Shown: in pieces, positions 36,480 to 45,770 of the stretch | How the letters are laid out: each line of letters starts with the position of its first letter | Numbering within the stretch: the first letter of the stretch is position 1 | Assembly (NCBI RefSeq): GCF_002631205.1 | Contig: NZ_PDLO01000001.1 | Location: 930,001 to 994,000 of the forward strand | Direction of reading: 5' to 3' | Source of the DNA: Neolewinella marina | GTDB lineage: Bacteria; Bacteroidota; Bacteroidia; Chitinophagales; Saprospiraceae | Length of the DNA: 64,000 bases | Position numbers and translations under genes: made by a program | Notes under the pieces: generated by a model | What the model was told of the DNA's origin: nothing | The model's database searches: none | Seen by the model: only the letters and a program-made list of their open reading frames with translations

Positions 36480-37517
36480 TTATTCTTCTTCCATGGACAG
36501 CTGCACGCCGTCCTGGTCCTCCCGCCGCTCGATGATCATGGTATAGAGGAGGTCCTTCAACTGGGTGATGCCCTCCCCGGTGATGGCGGAGATGTAGAGG
36601 TGAGGCAGGTCCTGGGGTACCTCATGGGCGCGCAGCCGCTTGAGTTCCTCATCCACCATATCGGCGCGGGTCAGGGCCAGTACGCGGGGCTTGTCGAGGA
36701 GCTCGGGGTTGTAGTTCTCCAGTTCGTTGAGCAGGATGCGGTACTGCCCGCGAATGTCGTCGGCGTCGGCCGGGATGCAGAACAGCAGGGTGGCGTTGCG
36801 CTCAATGTGCCGCAGGAAGCGGTGGCCGAGTCCCTTGCCTTCGTGGGCTCCCTTGATGATCCCCGGAATGTCGGCCATGGCGAAGGACTTCCCGTCGCGG
36901 TACTGCACCATACCGATGTTGGGCACCAGGGTGGTGAAGGCATAGTTCGCGATTTCCGGTTTGGCGGCCGTAACGACGGAGAGCAGGGTGCTTTTGCCGA
37001 CATTCGGCAGGCCTACGAGGCCGACGTCGGCCAGGACCTTCAATTCCAGGATGTACCACCCCTCAATTCCCGGTTCTCCGGGCTGGGCGTATTCGGGACT
37101 CTGGTTGGTGCTAGACTTGAAGTGGCTGTTGCCGAGTCCGCCGCGGCCGCCTTCCAGCAGGATATACTCCTCGTCGTGGCGGGTGATCTCGAACAGGAAT
37201 TCGTTCGTTTCCGCGTCGCGGGCGATGGTTCCCAGGGGTACCTCCAGCACCACGTCGGCGCCGGTGGCTCCGGTCTTGTTGTTCTCGCTGCCCCGCTGTC
37301 CGTGCTCGGCGCGGATGTGCTTCTTGTACTTGAATTGCAGCAGCGTCCAGAGGTTACGGTTGCCCTTCAGGATGATGTGACCGCCACGGCCTCCGTCGCC
37401 GCCGTCGGGTCCGCCCTTGGGGATGCCCTTGGCCCGGTAGAAATGACGGGAGCCCGCGCCCCCGTCGCCGGAGGTCAGGTTGATCTTTACGTAATCAACG
37501 AAGTTTGCTTTTGCCAT
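36480..37517 (-). CDS. obgE: Ribosome-associated GTPase Obg
   Basis: 345 residues. The glycine-rich Obg fold occupies residues 1-158 ([25 protein letters not shown]-type loops such as [14 protein letters not shown]). The G domain follows: G1 [15 protein letters not shown]3 [17 protein letters not shown]4 LTRADM (in place of NKxD), and G5 ISAITGEG. The C-terminal OCT domain of some Obg proteins is absent. Obg acts in late 50S subunit assembly and (p)ppGpp response. It is the last gene of the nudix-adk-obgE run. The TRAD G4 variant is worth noting, because Asn normally contacts guanine. Confidence 0.95.
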   Translation of the reverse strand: MAKANFVDYVKINLTSGDGGAGSRHFYRAKGIPKGGPDGGDGGRGGHIILKGNRNLWTLLQFKYKKHIRAEHGQRGSENNKTGATGADVVLEVPLGTIARDAETNEFLFEITRHDEEYILLEGGRGGLGNSHFKSSTNQSPEYAQPGEPGIEGWYILELKVLADVGLVGLPNVGKSTLLSVVTAAKPEIANYAFTTLVPNIGMVQYRDGKSFAMADIPGIIKGAHEGKGLGHRFLRHIERNATLLFCIPADADDIRGQYRILLNELENYNPELLDKPRVLALTRADMVDEELKRLRAHEVPQDLPHLYISAITGEGITQLKDLLYTMIIERREDQDGVQLSMEEE

Positions 37518-37553
37518 ACAGGTAATCCAACGGCTCAGCGGCCGGGGTGTGCG

Positions 37554-38138
37554 CTAGTCGTTCTGCAGACCTTCGCCGATGATGGCGTCGATCTCGGCGG
37601 CGACGGCTTCCGGGGTGAGGGTGCCATCGACGCGGCGGGCCAGACCCAGCTCGTCGTAGAAGTCGTAGACCGGTGAGGTATAGTTGACGAAATTCCGGTA
37701 GCGGGTACGGATCACGTCCTCCTTCAGGTCGTCGGCCCGCCCGCTGGTGGCGGCGCGGCCCAGGATGCGCTGAACGATGGTGTCTACGTCCACGTCCAGG
37801 AGGATGAGGGCGTTGATCTGGGTATCCTTTTCGCGCATCAGGTCGTTGAGCGCGGCAGCCTGGGGGTCGGTGCGGGGAAAGCCATCGAAGATGATGCCGG
37901 TGACGTCGGGGTGTTGGTCCACCCGTTTGCGCAGCATGGCGATGGTGACTTCATCCGGCACCAAGTGGCCGGCGTCCATATAGGAACGCGCCTCCTGTCC
38001 CAGGGGGGTGTTGCGGCTCAGCTCCTCGCGGAACATGTCGCCGGTGCTGATGTGGAGGAAGTCGTGCTTGTCCACCAATAGCTGTGCCTGGGTCCCTTTT
38101 CCGGATCCCGGGGGGCCAAAAAGGATCAAATTGTACAT
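37554..38138 (-). CDS. adk: Adenylate kinase
   Basis: 194 residues from ATG 38138 (MYNLILFGPPGSGKGTQAQL). The P-loop is GPPGSGKGTQ, the NMP-binding segment HISTGDMFREELSRNTPLG, and the core motif GIIFDGFPRTDPQAAAL. The LID region is short and lacks the zinc-binding cysteines (RAATSGRADDLKEDVIRTR). It balances AMP, ADP and ATP. It has its own TATATTTG box, 22 bases upstream of the ATG, and is followed by obgE after 36 bases. Confidence 0.97.
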   Translation of the reverse strand: MYNLILFGPPGSGKGTQAQLLVDKHDFLHISTGDMFREELSRNTPLGQEARSYMDAGHLVPDEVTIAMLRKRVDQHPDVTGIIFDGFPRTDPQAAALNDLMREKDTQINALILLDVDVDTIVQRILGRAATSGRADDLKEDVIRTRYRNFVNYTSPVYDFYDELGLARRVDGTLTPEAVAAEIDAIIGEGLQND

Positions 38139-38160
38139 AGAGACGGTCGTGAGTGGGGCG

Positions 38161-38168
38161 CAAATATA
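38161..38168 (-). promoter_or_regulatory. TAnnTTTG -7 box for adk
   Basis: TATATTTG on the minus strand lies in the 56-base gap between the Nudix stop and the adk start, 22 bases before the ATG. A -33 TTG is not evident. Confidence 0.4.
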
Positions 38169-38194
38169 GACAAATTGCGATGGGCCGGCTGGCC

Positions 38195-38818
38195 TTACAC
38201 CGCAAGCAGCAGGGCGCGCAGGTTTTCGTAGATCGGCCCGTCGCCCTCGAGCACCGATTTTACCGTCCGCCACTCGGCCCGTTCGATGTCCTCCTCGGTT
38301 TCCGGCACCAGCTCATCCTGTTCGGTGGCCATGTGGAACCAGTAGGTCGGCTTGAGGATGCGGTGGTGGGTGGTGCGGTAGGTATGGTAGGTGGTGGGCA
38401 GGGCGCGGCCGAGGGTGAGCTGCTGCACCCCGGTTTCCTCCTCCACTTCCCGCAGGGCGGCGGCGGCGCGGTCCTCTCCCTCGTCAATTTTACCCTTCGG
38501 CAGGTCCCAGTAGCCGCGGCGGAAGATGAAGAGCTGCCGCTGGGTACGGGTGTGGGTCACCAGGCCGCCCGCGGCTTCCAACCAGCGGTAGTGCGACTGG
38601 AAATCCTGCCACAGGTCGTTCAGGTCATCGGCCACCAATTCCAGGGAGGTTACCTTCGGACTGCCCTTCTCCAGGGTGTCGGCGTAGTTGAGTAAACTCT
38701 TGCGTTTTCCGGAGTAGCGGGCCACCAGGTGGGTATCGGGGGCGGCGTCTCCGTAGGGGCTTGGCGTGGCCGTTTCGCGCAGCACGAGCGGGCGGTCGTT
38801 GATATAGATTACGTACAT
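38195..38818 (-). CDS. Nudix hydrolase
   Basis: 207 residues from ATG 38818 (MYVIYINDRPLVLRETATPS). An N-terminal domain of about 85 residues precedes the Nudix fold. The Nudix box GX5EX7REUXEEXGU is complete: GKIDEGEDRAAAALREVEEETGV, residues about 116-138, preceded by FIFRRGYWDLPKG. Nudix enzymes cleave nucleoside diphosphates linked to another moiety; which one is not evident. Only 20 bases separate this ATG from the divergent pyrE ATG at 38839, so the promoters overlap the coding regions. Confidence 0.92.
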   Translation of the reverse strand: MYVIYINDRPLVLRETATPSPYGDAAPDTHLVARYSGKRKSLLNYADTLEKGSPKVTSLELVADDLNDLWQDFQSHYRWLEAAGGLVTHTRTQRQLFIFRRGYWDLPKGKIDEGEDRAAAALREVEEETGVQQLTLGRALPTTYHTYRTTHHRILKPTYWFHMATEQDELVPETEEDIERAEWRTVKSVLEGDGPIYENLRALLLAV

Positions 38819-38838
38819 TGGCGCGAAATTTACGACGC

Positions 38839-39486
38839 ATGGACACATCCCGGCAAATCGCCCGCCGCCTCCTGGAAGTAGGGGCCGTCAAGCTGAGCCC
38901 CCGCGAACCCTTCACCTGGGCCAGCGGTCTGCGCTCCCCGATTTACTGCGACAACCGGGTGCTGCTCTCCTTTCCCACCATCCGCAACGAGGTCATCGAG
39001 GCCCTGGGCGCGGCCGCGGGTGCCATGTCCGGTCTGGACGGCGTAGCGGGTGTGGCTACGGCCGGCATTCCCCACGGTGCCCTGCTGGCCGACCGGCTGC
39101 AACTGCCCTTCATCTACATCCGCAGCTCGGCCAAGGAACACGGCCGCCGCAACCAGATCGAGGGCCGCCTGGAGGCGGGCCACCGCTACCTAGTGATTGA
39201 GGACCTGATCTCCACCGGGGGCAGCAGCCTGAAGGCCATCGACGCCCTGCGGGCCGCGGGCGGTGAGGCCGCCGGCGCGCTGGCTATCTTTACCTATCAG
39301 TTTCCCGCGGCCGAGCGGGCCTTCCAGACCGCCCAGGTACCCCTGCAGACGGTAAGCAACTACACCACCCTGCTCGAGGAAGCCCAACAGACCGGCCACA
39401 TCACCGAGGCCGATGCCGCTACCCTGGCCGAATGGCGGCAGGACCCCCGCGCCTGGAGCGAGGCCTACGAACAATCCGGGCAATAA
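38839..39486 (+). CDS. pyrE: Orotate phosphoribosyltransferase
   Basis: 215 residues from ATG 38839 (MDTSRQIARRLLEVGAVKLS). Key features are FTWASGLRSPIYCDNR, GVATAGIPHGALLADRL, SSAKEHGRRNQIEG with the catalytic Lys, and the PRPP loop LVIEDLISTGGSSL. It forms orotidine 5'-phosphate in pyrimidine synthesis. It is divergent from the Nudix gene with a 20-base gap and is followed 40 bases later by an M42 peptidase, so it may head a pyrE-M42-UbiA-like operon. Confidence 0.96.
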   Translation: MDTSRQIARRLLEVGAVKLSPREPFTWASGLRSPIYCDNRVLLSFPTIRNEVIEALGAAAGAMSGLDGVAGVATAGIPHGALLADRLQLPFIYIRSSAKEHGRRNQIEGRLEAGHRYLVIEDLISTGGSSLKAIDALRAAGGEAAGALAIFTYQFPAAERAFQTAQVPLQTVSNYTTLLEEAQQTGHITEADAATLAEWRQDPRAWSEAYEQSGQ

Positions 39487-39526
39487 TTGCCCCTTTTCTT
39501 TTTTCCTTTTTCCTGAACAACACTCC

Positions 39527-40612
39527 ATGTCTATCCTAACCGAATCAGCCGAAACCTTCCTTCACCAGTACCTGAACAACGCCTCCCCCACCGGCTTCGA
39601 GAGCGAGGGGCAGAAACGCTGGATCGAATACATCCGCCCCTACGTCGACGAAATCGGGCTGGATAGCTACGGCACGGCCTACGGCGTCATCAATCCCGGC
39701 AAGGACTACCGGGTGGTGATCGAGGGGCACGCCGACGAAATCAGCTGGTTCGTCAACTACATCTCCGACAGCGGCTACCTCTACGTAGTGCGCAACGGTG
39801 GCAGCGACCATACCATCGCCCCCTCGAAGCGGGTGAACATCCACGGTGAGAAGGGCATCGTCCGCGGGGTCTTCGGCTGGCCGGCCATCCATACCCGCCG
39901 CGGCGACGACGCCAAGCTGCAGCCGAAGCTGGAAAACATCTTCATCGACATTGGCGCCAAGGACAAGGAAGAGGTGCTCGAGATGGGCGTCCACGTCGGC
40001 AGCGTGATCACCTACCCCGACGAACTGGAGGTGATGAACGACCGCTACTACTGCGGCCGCGCCCTCGACAACCGCCTCGGTGGTTTCTGCATCGCCCAGG
40101 TGGCCCGCCTGCTGCGGGAGCGGGAGATCGAACTCCCCTACTCCCTCTACATCGTCAATGCCGTTCAGGAAGAGGTCGGCCTGCGGGGCGCCCAGATGAT
40201 CACCGAGCGCATTAAACCCCACGTGGCCATCGTGACCGACGTGACCCACGACACCAACACGCCGATGCTGGACAAGAAGAAGGTCGGCGACGTGAAGGCC
40301 GGCGACGGACCCAGTGTTACTACCGCCCCGGCCGTCCACAACAAGTTGCTGAAGCTCATCATCGCGGCCGCCAAGGAGAACGACATCAAGTTCCAGCGGG
40401 AGGCCAGCAGCCGGGCCACCGGCACCGACACCGACGCCTTTGCCTACTCCAACGGCGGGGTGCCCTCGGCCCTCATCAGCCTGCCGCTCAAGTACATGCA
40501 CACCACGGTGGAAATGGCGGCGAAAAGCGACGTCGAAGGGGTGATCGAACTGATCCTCCAGAGCCTGGTCCGCATTGAAGACGGCATGAGCTTTAACTAC
40601 TTCGAGGTGTAA
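39527..40612 (+). CDS. M42-family aminopeptidase
   Basis: 361 residues from ATG 39527 (MSILTESAETFLHQYLNNAS). Metal ligands of the dinuclear M42 site are visible: VVIEGHADEISWFV, the bridging Asp in CGRALDNRLGGF, the Glu pair in NAVQEEVGLRGAQM, TDVTHD and the late His in LKYMHTTVE. M42 enzymes (glutamyl aminopeptidase/TET-like, cellulase-M-like) trim short peptides in the cytoplasm as large oligomers. It lies between pyrE and a UbiA-like membrane protein gene on the same strand. Confidence 0.93.
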   Translation: MSILTESAETFLHQYLNNASPTGFESEGQKRWIEYIRPYVDEIGLDSYGTAYGVINPGKDYRVVIEGHADEISWFVNYISDSGYLYVVRNGGSDHTIAPSKRVNIHGEKGIVRGVFGWPAIHTRRGDDAKLQPKLENIFIDIGAKDKEEVLEMGVHVGSVITYPDELEVMNDRYYCGRALDNRLGGFCIAQVARLLREREIELPYSLYIVNAVQEEVGLRGAQMITERIKPHVAIVTDVTHDTNTPMLDKKKVGDVKAGDGPSVTTAPAVHNKLLKLIIAAAKENDIKFQREASSRATGTDTDAFAYSNGGVPSALISLPLKYMHTTVEMAAKSDVEGVIELILQSLVRIEDGMSFNYFEV

Positions 40613-40627
40613 GGAGAACCCGCCCCC

Positions 40628-41440
40628 ATGCGCAATCCGCTGTTGAACTGGCTCTTTTACGGGCACCTCTGGATTGCGCTGGCGGCCACGGGACTGAGCT
40701 GGCAATCCACCTTCCTAAGCAGTGGAGACGCCGGCCTGTACCCCGTGCACGCCTTCGTATTCTTTGCCACCCTTGGGGTGTACACCCTCCACCGCCTCCT
40801 GAGCTACCACCGGGCGGACGGCCAGCCCGACGGGCGTCGCTACCGGGTGGTGTCTCTCCACCCCGGCACCTCGCTGATGGTGGGTGCGGCCGGCATCATG
40901 GCAGCGGTGGGACTGGCTTTCACCCTGCCCCTGCGCGCTTTCTGGCCGGTATTGCTGGCCCTTCCCTTCACCTTTTTCTACCTCATTCCCCTGTTTCCCG
41001 GGGGGCCACGGCTGCGCGACCTGCCCTACCTCAAGGTGGTATGGGTTGCCCTGGCGTGGACCTGCATGACCGACCTCACCCCCGCCCTCGCGATCTCCGC
41101 CGCGCCGCCGGAACCCGTGCTGCGGTTCTGCTTTACGCTGGCCGTGGCCCTGCTCTTCGACCTGCGTGACGTAGACCTGGACCGGCGGCAGGGTGTTCGC
41201 ACCCTGGCCGGCACCCGGCCCGCGCTGAACCGGAGCGTGGCCCTGGGACTGCTGCTGGTCTGCGCCGCCGTGTCTTTCGTCCGCTACCCGCCGGCTACCG
41301 GTTTCGGCCTGGCTTTGGCCTACGCCCTGGCCATCACCATCGGCTGGAAAACCACGCCGCTGCGGGGGGAGGATTACTACGCCACCGCCGTCAACGGCAT
41401 GCTGCTGCTGCCTCCGCTGGGCTTGTTGCTACTGGGCTGA
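40628..41440 (+). CDS. UbiA-like polytopic membrane protein
   Basis: 270 residues with about seven to eight hydrophobic helices. The motif FDLRDVDLDRRQGVRTLAGT, residues about 177-196, matches the second Asp-rich motif of UbiA prenyltransferases. The first motif (NDxxDxxxD), expected near residue 55, is replaced by LGVYTLHRLLSYHRA. Without it, normal Mg-diphosphate binding is doubtful. Bacteroidota have a divergent group like this. It may prenylate an unusual acceptor or be non-catalytic. It starts 15 bases after the M42 gene; its 3' end overlaps the FGGY kinase tail by 12 bases. Confidence 0.7.
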   Translation: MRNPLLNWLFYGHLWIALAATGLSWQSTFLSSGDAGLYPVHAFVFFATLGVYTLHRLLSYHRADGQPDGRRYRVVSLHPGTSLMVGAAGIMAAVGLAFTLPLRAFWPVLLALPFTFFYLIPLFPGGPRLRDLPYLKVVWVALAWTCMTDLTPALAISAAPPEPVLRFCFTLAVALLFDLRDVDLDRRQGVRTLAGTRPALNRSVALGLLLVCAAVSFVRYPPATGFGLALAYALAITIGWKTTPLRGEDYYATAVNGMLLLPPLGLLLLG

Positions 41441-42769
41441 GGACGGGGAGGCAAGCGAAAGCTCCGCCATACGGGCGGCGCCGTAGGCGCTGGCCTGGGG
41501 CGTCTGAGCAATCTCCACCTTCCGCCCCGAACGTTCGGCCAGCAGTTCCACCCAGGCACGGGAGCGGGTGAACCCGCCACTGGCGAAGATGACCTCGGCC
41601 GCACAGGTAGCGGCCTCGACCTGCCGCAGGATGGCCACGATGTTATCCGTCACCCCCAGCAATACGGCGCGGGCCAGATCGGTGGGCGTATGGTGCCCCC
41701 GCAGTCCCACGAAGGCGGCGGTGGCCAGGGCGTCCCAGATCGGGGCGCGCTCCCCATTCAGGAAGGGACGGAACACCAGGTCAGAATCGGGGGCCGCCGC
41801 GGCGGCTTCGATCATTTTTCCGATGCTGGCGAAGTGTCCCCGCAGCAGCTCGTAGGTCCATTCGAGCACCTTGCCGCCGTTGTTGGTGGCGCCCCCGAGC
41901 ACGAAGTAGTCGTCATAGAGCCGGTAATTGAACAGCTGGTGTTCCGCACCGTCGTTCAGTCCCCGGTGGGTGACCCGCACCGCACCGCTGGTGCCGATGG
42001 TGAGCGATACCTTTCCCGGTTCGAGGAGTCCACTGCCGAGGTTGGCCAGGCAGCCGTCGGAGCCACCGATGACCAGGGGCACCTCCCCCGTCCCGAGGCG
42101 TTCGGCCACCGCGGGTTTCCAGGTGAGGCGGTGGCGGGCCGGAGCGATTTTGGGTAGCTTGAGGGGCAGCGGCTTCCCGTTGCCGGCCAGGGTGAGGGCC
42201 GCCTCGTCCCATTCGCCGGATTCCAGGTCGAGCAGTCCGGTAGCGCTGGCCAGCTGCTCGTCGAGGAGGAGCCCGTCGGTGGTCCAGCGGCTGACCAGGT
42301 AGGATTTGAGGTCGCCGAGGTAGGTGGCTTGTTCCAGTTCTTCGGAGCGGAATTCGGACAGCCAGCGCAATTTCACCAGCGGCGACATTGGATGTACCGG
42401 GGTGCCGGTGCGGTGGAGCAGGCGGCGGCGCAGGGCGTCCGGGAAGCGGTCCATGACCGACTGCGCCCGCACGTCGGCCCAGGTGATTACCGGTCCCGTG
42501 GGTTCCCCGTCGGCGTCGAGCAGGAGCACACCGTGCATGGGGCAGCTGATGCCCAGTCCCGCCGGCGGTTCGGGCAGGGCCTCCAGGATCTCCTGCAGGA
42601 TGCGTTCGGCCACCTCCACGATGGACTTTACGTCCTGGACGGCCGCGCCGGGCTCCGGGTGCAGCAGTTCGTAGTCGCCACTGCGTTCCTCAACGAGCTT
42701 CCCCGAGGGGTCAAAGGCGCAGATCTTGGCGGAGGTGGTACCGAGGTCGAGTCCGAGGTGTATGGCCAT
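41429..42769 (-). CDS. FGGY-family carbohydrate kinase, gluconokinase-like
   Basis: 446 residues. FGGY/actin-fold motifs are GLDLGTTSAKICAFD (phosphate 1), ISCPMHGVLLLD, the substrate region TGTPVHPMSPLVKLRW, VIGGSDGCLANLGSG (phosphate 2/adenosine), FLNGERAPIWDALATAAF and IFASGGFTRSRAWVELLAE. The TGTPVHPMSPL stretch is typical of gluconokinases such as B. subtilis GntK. It should phosphorylate gluconate or a related sugar acid. It lies 55 bases downstream of the ATP-grasp gene, but no gluconate permease or regulator is adjacent. Confidence 0.88.
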   Translation of the reverse strand: MAIHLGLDLGTTSAKICAFDPSGKLVEERSGDYELLHPEPGAAVQDVKSIVEVAERILQEILEALPEPPAGLGISCPMHGVLLLDADGEPTGPVITWADVRAQSVMDRFPDALRRRLLHRTGTPVHPMSPLVKLRWLSEFRSEELEQATYLGDLKSYLVSRWTTDGLLLDEQLASATGLLDLESGEWDEAALTLAGNGKPLPLKLPKIAPARHRLTWKPAVAERLGTGEVPLVIGGSDGCLANLGSGLLEPGKVSLTIGTSGAVRVTHRGLNDGAEHQLFNYRLYDDYFVLGGATNNGGKVLEWTYELLRGHFASIGKMIEAAAAAPDSDLVFRPFLNGERAPIWDALATAAFVGLRGHHTPTDLARAVLLGVTDNIVAILRQVEAATCAAEVIFASGGFTRSRAWVELLAERSGRKVEIAQTPQASAYGAARMAELSLASPSSAQ

Positions 42770-42824
42770 CAGGGGTAGAATTGGAAATCAAATGTAACCC
42801 GGCCATCCGGGACGCGGCGATGTG

Positions 42825-43871
42825 CTACAGCGTAGCGATGGTCCGGTTCGGGATGCGGCTGCCGTAGTTCTGCATACAGAGGACCTTCTTTTCCAGGGCC
42901 TCGGCTACGGGCACGGTGAAGTCTACCCCTTCCAGTATGCCGGCACCGCGCAGTCCGCCCGGGCTTTCCAGGTTGATTTCCAGCAGTCGATCTCCCGCAA
43001 TGTCAAGTCCCACCAGGAACATACCGTCGGCGATGAGCTTGGGCCGGATGAGCTCTACCATCTTCAGGATTTCGGGGGTGATTTCCGCCTTTTGTCCCGA
43101 CCCGCCCGCGTGGAGGTTATTGCGGATGTCGTCGTCGGCACCGATCCGGTGTACGGCGGCGTAGTGACCGTCGACCACCAGGGGCTCGCCGTTCATGAGG
43201 AAGAGGCGAATATCGCCCTGGGCCGCCGCGGGCATGAACTCCTGGGCGATGACGTAGCCCTGGTTGCTGATGACGTCCACGATCTGATTCAGGTTCGGGT
43301 GGTCGTCTTCCCGGACCACGAATACATTCTTACCGCCCGACCCCAGCAGCGGCTTCAGGATGATGTCGTTGCCTTCCTGTTCGGCGAACTGGCGGATCTC
43401 GTCGATCCGACGGGTAATGACCGTGCGGGGGCGTACGCTTTCGGGGAATTGCTGGAGGTACATCTTGTTCAGGGCGTGGCTCAGGCCGAAGGGATCGTTC
43501 ACCACGATGGTGCCCTGCTGGGAGGCCAGCTGTCCGAACATCAGGGCCGCGTTGGAGGCCCAGTTCCGGTCGGCAGCGTCCTCTCCGGGGTCGTTGCGCA
43601 AGAAGATAATGTCGAGTTCATCGGTGTAGACGGGGCGCGCCTTTTCCAGGTTGCCGTGCACCGCGTTGTGGTAATCTTCGGGGGTTTCATAATCCCCGGC
43701 GGGAGCGAAGTGCCCCAGCCCCCCTACGCGGCCGTCGAGGGTGTAGTCCAGCCTCCCCACGTCGAAGTAGAAAACCTCATGCCCCCGCTGGTGGAGGCGG
43801 TGGGCCAGGATGTTGGTGGTGTACTTCGGGCCTTCGGTCTCGACGCGGTTTACGACAAATGCTAGTTTCAT
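42825..43871 (-). CDS. Glutathione synthetase-like ATP-grasp ligase
   Basis: 348 residues. It has the GshB layout: an N-terminal substrate domain (MKLAFVVNRVETEGPKYTTN, DIIFLRNDP), then the ATP-grasp fold with NKMYLQQFPESVRPRTVIT, DIILKPLLGSGGKNVFVV, AQEFMPAAAQGDIRLFLMNG and the metal-binding LLEINLESPGGLRG. GshB joins glycine to gamma-glutamylcysteine, but no gshA is present here and many Bacteroidota lack glutathione. The genes upstream, a QEGLA metallopeptidase and a formylglutamate amidohydrolase-like protein, point to a peptide-ligation role instead. It starts 33 bases after the QEGLA stop. Confidence 0.88.
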   Translation of the reverse strand: MKLAFVVNRVETEGPKYTTNILAHRLHQRGHEVFYFDVGRLDYTLDGRVGGLGHFAPAGDYETPEDYHNAVHGNLEKARPVYTDELDIIFLRNDPGEDAADRNWASNAALMFGQLASQQGTIVVNDPFGLSHALNKMYLQQFPESVRPRTVITRRIDEIRQFAEQEGNDIILKPLLGSGGKNVFVVREDDHPNLNQIVDVISNQGYVIAQEFMPAAAQGDIRLFLMNGEPLVVDGHYAAVHRIGADDDIRNNLHAGGSGQKAEITPEILKMVELIRPKLIADGMFLVGLDIAGDRLLEINLESPGGLRGAGILEGVDFTVPVAEALEKKVLCMQNYGSRIPNRTIATL

Positions 43872-43904
43872 AGTGGTGGGTTTTGGTTTGGGTCAGGGTT
43901 GGAT

Positions 43905-45764
43905 TCAGGATTGGGCAATAAGGTCAAAAACCGACATTCCGGCTTTCAAGCGCTTGAGTTTTGGATGGCCCGCCTCGGCGTCTTCGCGGAAGTAGCGGGG
44001 GATGAGCGGCGGCCGCCGGAGGATCCCGCGCTGGGTGAGTTCGTCAAGCAGGGGGACGTAGTCCAGCCGCAGCTTGCCCATAAACAGGGGTTCCAGTTCT
44101 CCCCCCTCCTCCAGGTACTGCAGCAGTTCGACCAGCCCGCGGAGGTACACGGCGTCTTTCGTAAATCCCCCCCCGCGGTACACCCGCGCCGTGGTGTGAA
44201 AGGCCGTTTCGGCCGGCAGCCCGTGCGCCTCGTGCAGCAGGCTGAAGGTGGAATCAAAGGGATGGCCACCCAGCATATGGGCGATGCCGACCACCCGGGC
44301 GGCCAGGTTCCTCAGTCGGGCCGGGGTGAGGCCACCGACAAACCACTCCCCCAGTACCGCCAGCCCTTCCTGGAGGTCTTCGTAGCCGGGGGTGCCGGAA
44401 TGCAGCAGCGTCAGGGGCTGGGCCTTGCCGTTCCAGTAGGTCAGCACGTGGGTGCCCACCTCATGCTGGATCAGGGCTTCCACCCTTCTCTCCGGCACCC
44501 GCAGGCGGTGGCCGATGTTGAGCACGCCCTGGGAAACCATCAGTCCGCTCAGGTCCTCGCGGATGAGGGCGGAGGGCTGGGCTACCGGGTACTGCTCGGT
44601 CAGGTAGGCAAATTCCCCGCGGCACTGGGCCAGGAACTGCCCGGCATCCACGGTTGCCTCCGCGGCGGCCGCTCCTTTGGCGGGCAGGCGGTCCAGCAGC
44701 TCATTGGCCACCTTGAGCAACTCGTCGTCCACCCCGCCGAAGACCTGCATGCTGCCGTAGCGGAACAGCTCGTTGCCGCGGTGGGCCAGCATGTCGAGCA
44801 TGCGCACGGTTTCATCGCGCTTGTCGCGCAGGATGTAGGCCAGGGTGGCGTCCTTCACCCGGTCGATGGGCAGGTTGTAGAGGTCGCGCTTCAGGGCGTC
44901 GGGATCTACGGGCAGGAAGCGGTAGTGAAAAGCGGGTTCGCCCCGGTACCCCGCCTCGGTGAAGCGTTCAAATGCCTCGTCGTCGTTGGTGGCCGTGACG
45001 AGCATGAGAAAGGGGAAACTCGTGGATATCTCCACCAGCTTGCGGTCGATCTCCCAGACCAGTTCATCGACGCGGTGGTTACCGAGTTGGTGGAAATGGG
45101 TCGCGTTGTAGGTAGTCTGCAGCCGCACGAACTCGAAGAAGGTGCGCTGGAAGGCCGTATGCAGTTTGTCGCGGAAATCGCGGAACAGCAACGGATAGGG
45201 GCGGCCGTCCTCGTTCAGGAAAAATCCGCCTACCTGGACGTTCAGCAGCAGGATGTCATTCCTTTTCAGCAGGCCTTCCGGCAGAATCTGCCGCGGCCCG
45301 GTCAGGGTGGACCGCGCTTCCGGGGCCATTTCCACGGACGGGGACCTTCCTTCGATGCTTATCCGCGACAGCTGGTCCACCAGCACTTCGCGGATGGCCG
45401 GCGGATCTTCGGACTCGGCGTATACCTTCAGGTCGGATCCCGGCATCTTTTCATCCACCCAGACTTCCAGCAGCAGTACGCCACCGAAACGGTCGGCAAA
45501 ATCGCCCAGCAGGTCTTCCAACAATTGGGTAAAGCCGGCGGGCGCTTCCTCCCCGAAGCCCAGGACGGCGTAGGCGGTTTCCTCGGCGTGGAGCATATAG
45601 TCCGGGACGTCATCCCGGTAGCGGTAGAGGGTAAGAAAGGGAACTTCCCGGGCGATGTACAGGCGCCCGCCGCCGGGCAGGGTCAACCAGAGCGGCTTGT
45701 CGGCCGCCAGCCGGGCCAGGGCGGTTTCCGTGGAAAAATTGGTGTCGGTGGTTGTATCAGGCAT
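43905..45764 (-). CDS. QEGLA-motif (DUF1704/MATCAP-like) metallopeptidase
   Basis: 619 residues, cytoplasmic. The second half matches the DUF1704/KIAA0895 family: a zinc motif HEVGTH at His434-His439 with Glu435, then the third-ligand helix YEDLQEGLAVLGE with Glu466, and HLL/GLP segments after it. The bacterial family name (flavohemoglobin expression-modulating QEGLA protein) reflects an old phenotype. The human relatives MATCAP1/2 are carboxypeptidases that remove C-terminal tyrosine or other residues from tubulin. The N-terminal 300 residues are poorly characterised. It starts 6 bases after the formylglutamate amidohydrolase-like gene and precedes the ATP-grasp ligase. Confidence 0.9.
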   Translation of the reverse strand: MPDTTTDTNFSTETALARLAADKPLWLTLPGGGRLYIAREVPFLTLYRYRDDVPDYMLHAEETAYAVLGFGEEAPAGFTQLLEDLLGDFADRFGGVLLLEVWVDEKMPGSDLKVYAESEDPPAIREVLVDQLSRISIEGRSPSVEMAPEARSTLTGPRQILPEGLLKRNDILLLNVQVGGFFLNEDGRPYPLLFRDFRDKLHTAFQRTFFEFVRLQTTYNATHFHQLGNHRVDELVWEIDRKLVEISTSFPFLMLVTATNDDEAFERFTEAGYRGEPAFHYRFLPVDPDALKRDLYNLPIDRVKDATLAYILRDKRDETVRMLDMLAHRGNELFRYGSMQVFGGVDDELLKVANELLDRLPAKGAAAAEATVDAGQFLAQCRGEFAYLTEQYPVAQPSALIREDLSGLMVSQGVLNIGHRLRVPERRVEALIQHEVGTHVLTYWNGKAQPLTLLHSGTPGYEDLQEGLAVLGEWFVGGLTPARLRNLAARVVGIAHMLGGHPFDSTFSLLHEAHGLPAETAFHTTARVYRGGGFTKDAVYLRGLVELLQYLEEGGELEPLFMGKLRLDYVPLLDELTQRGILRRPPLIPRYFREDAEAGHPKLKRLKAGMSVFDLIAQS

Positions 45765-45770
45765 AAATCT

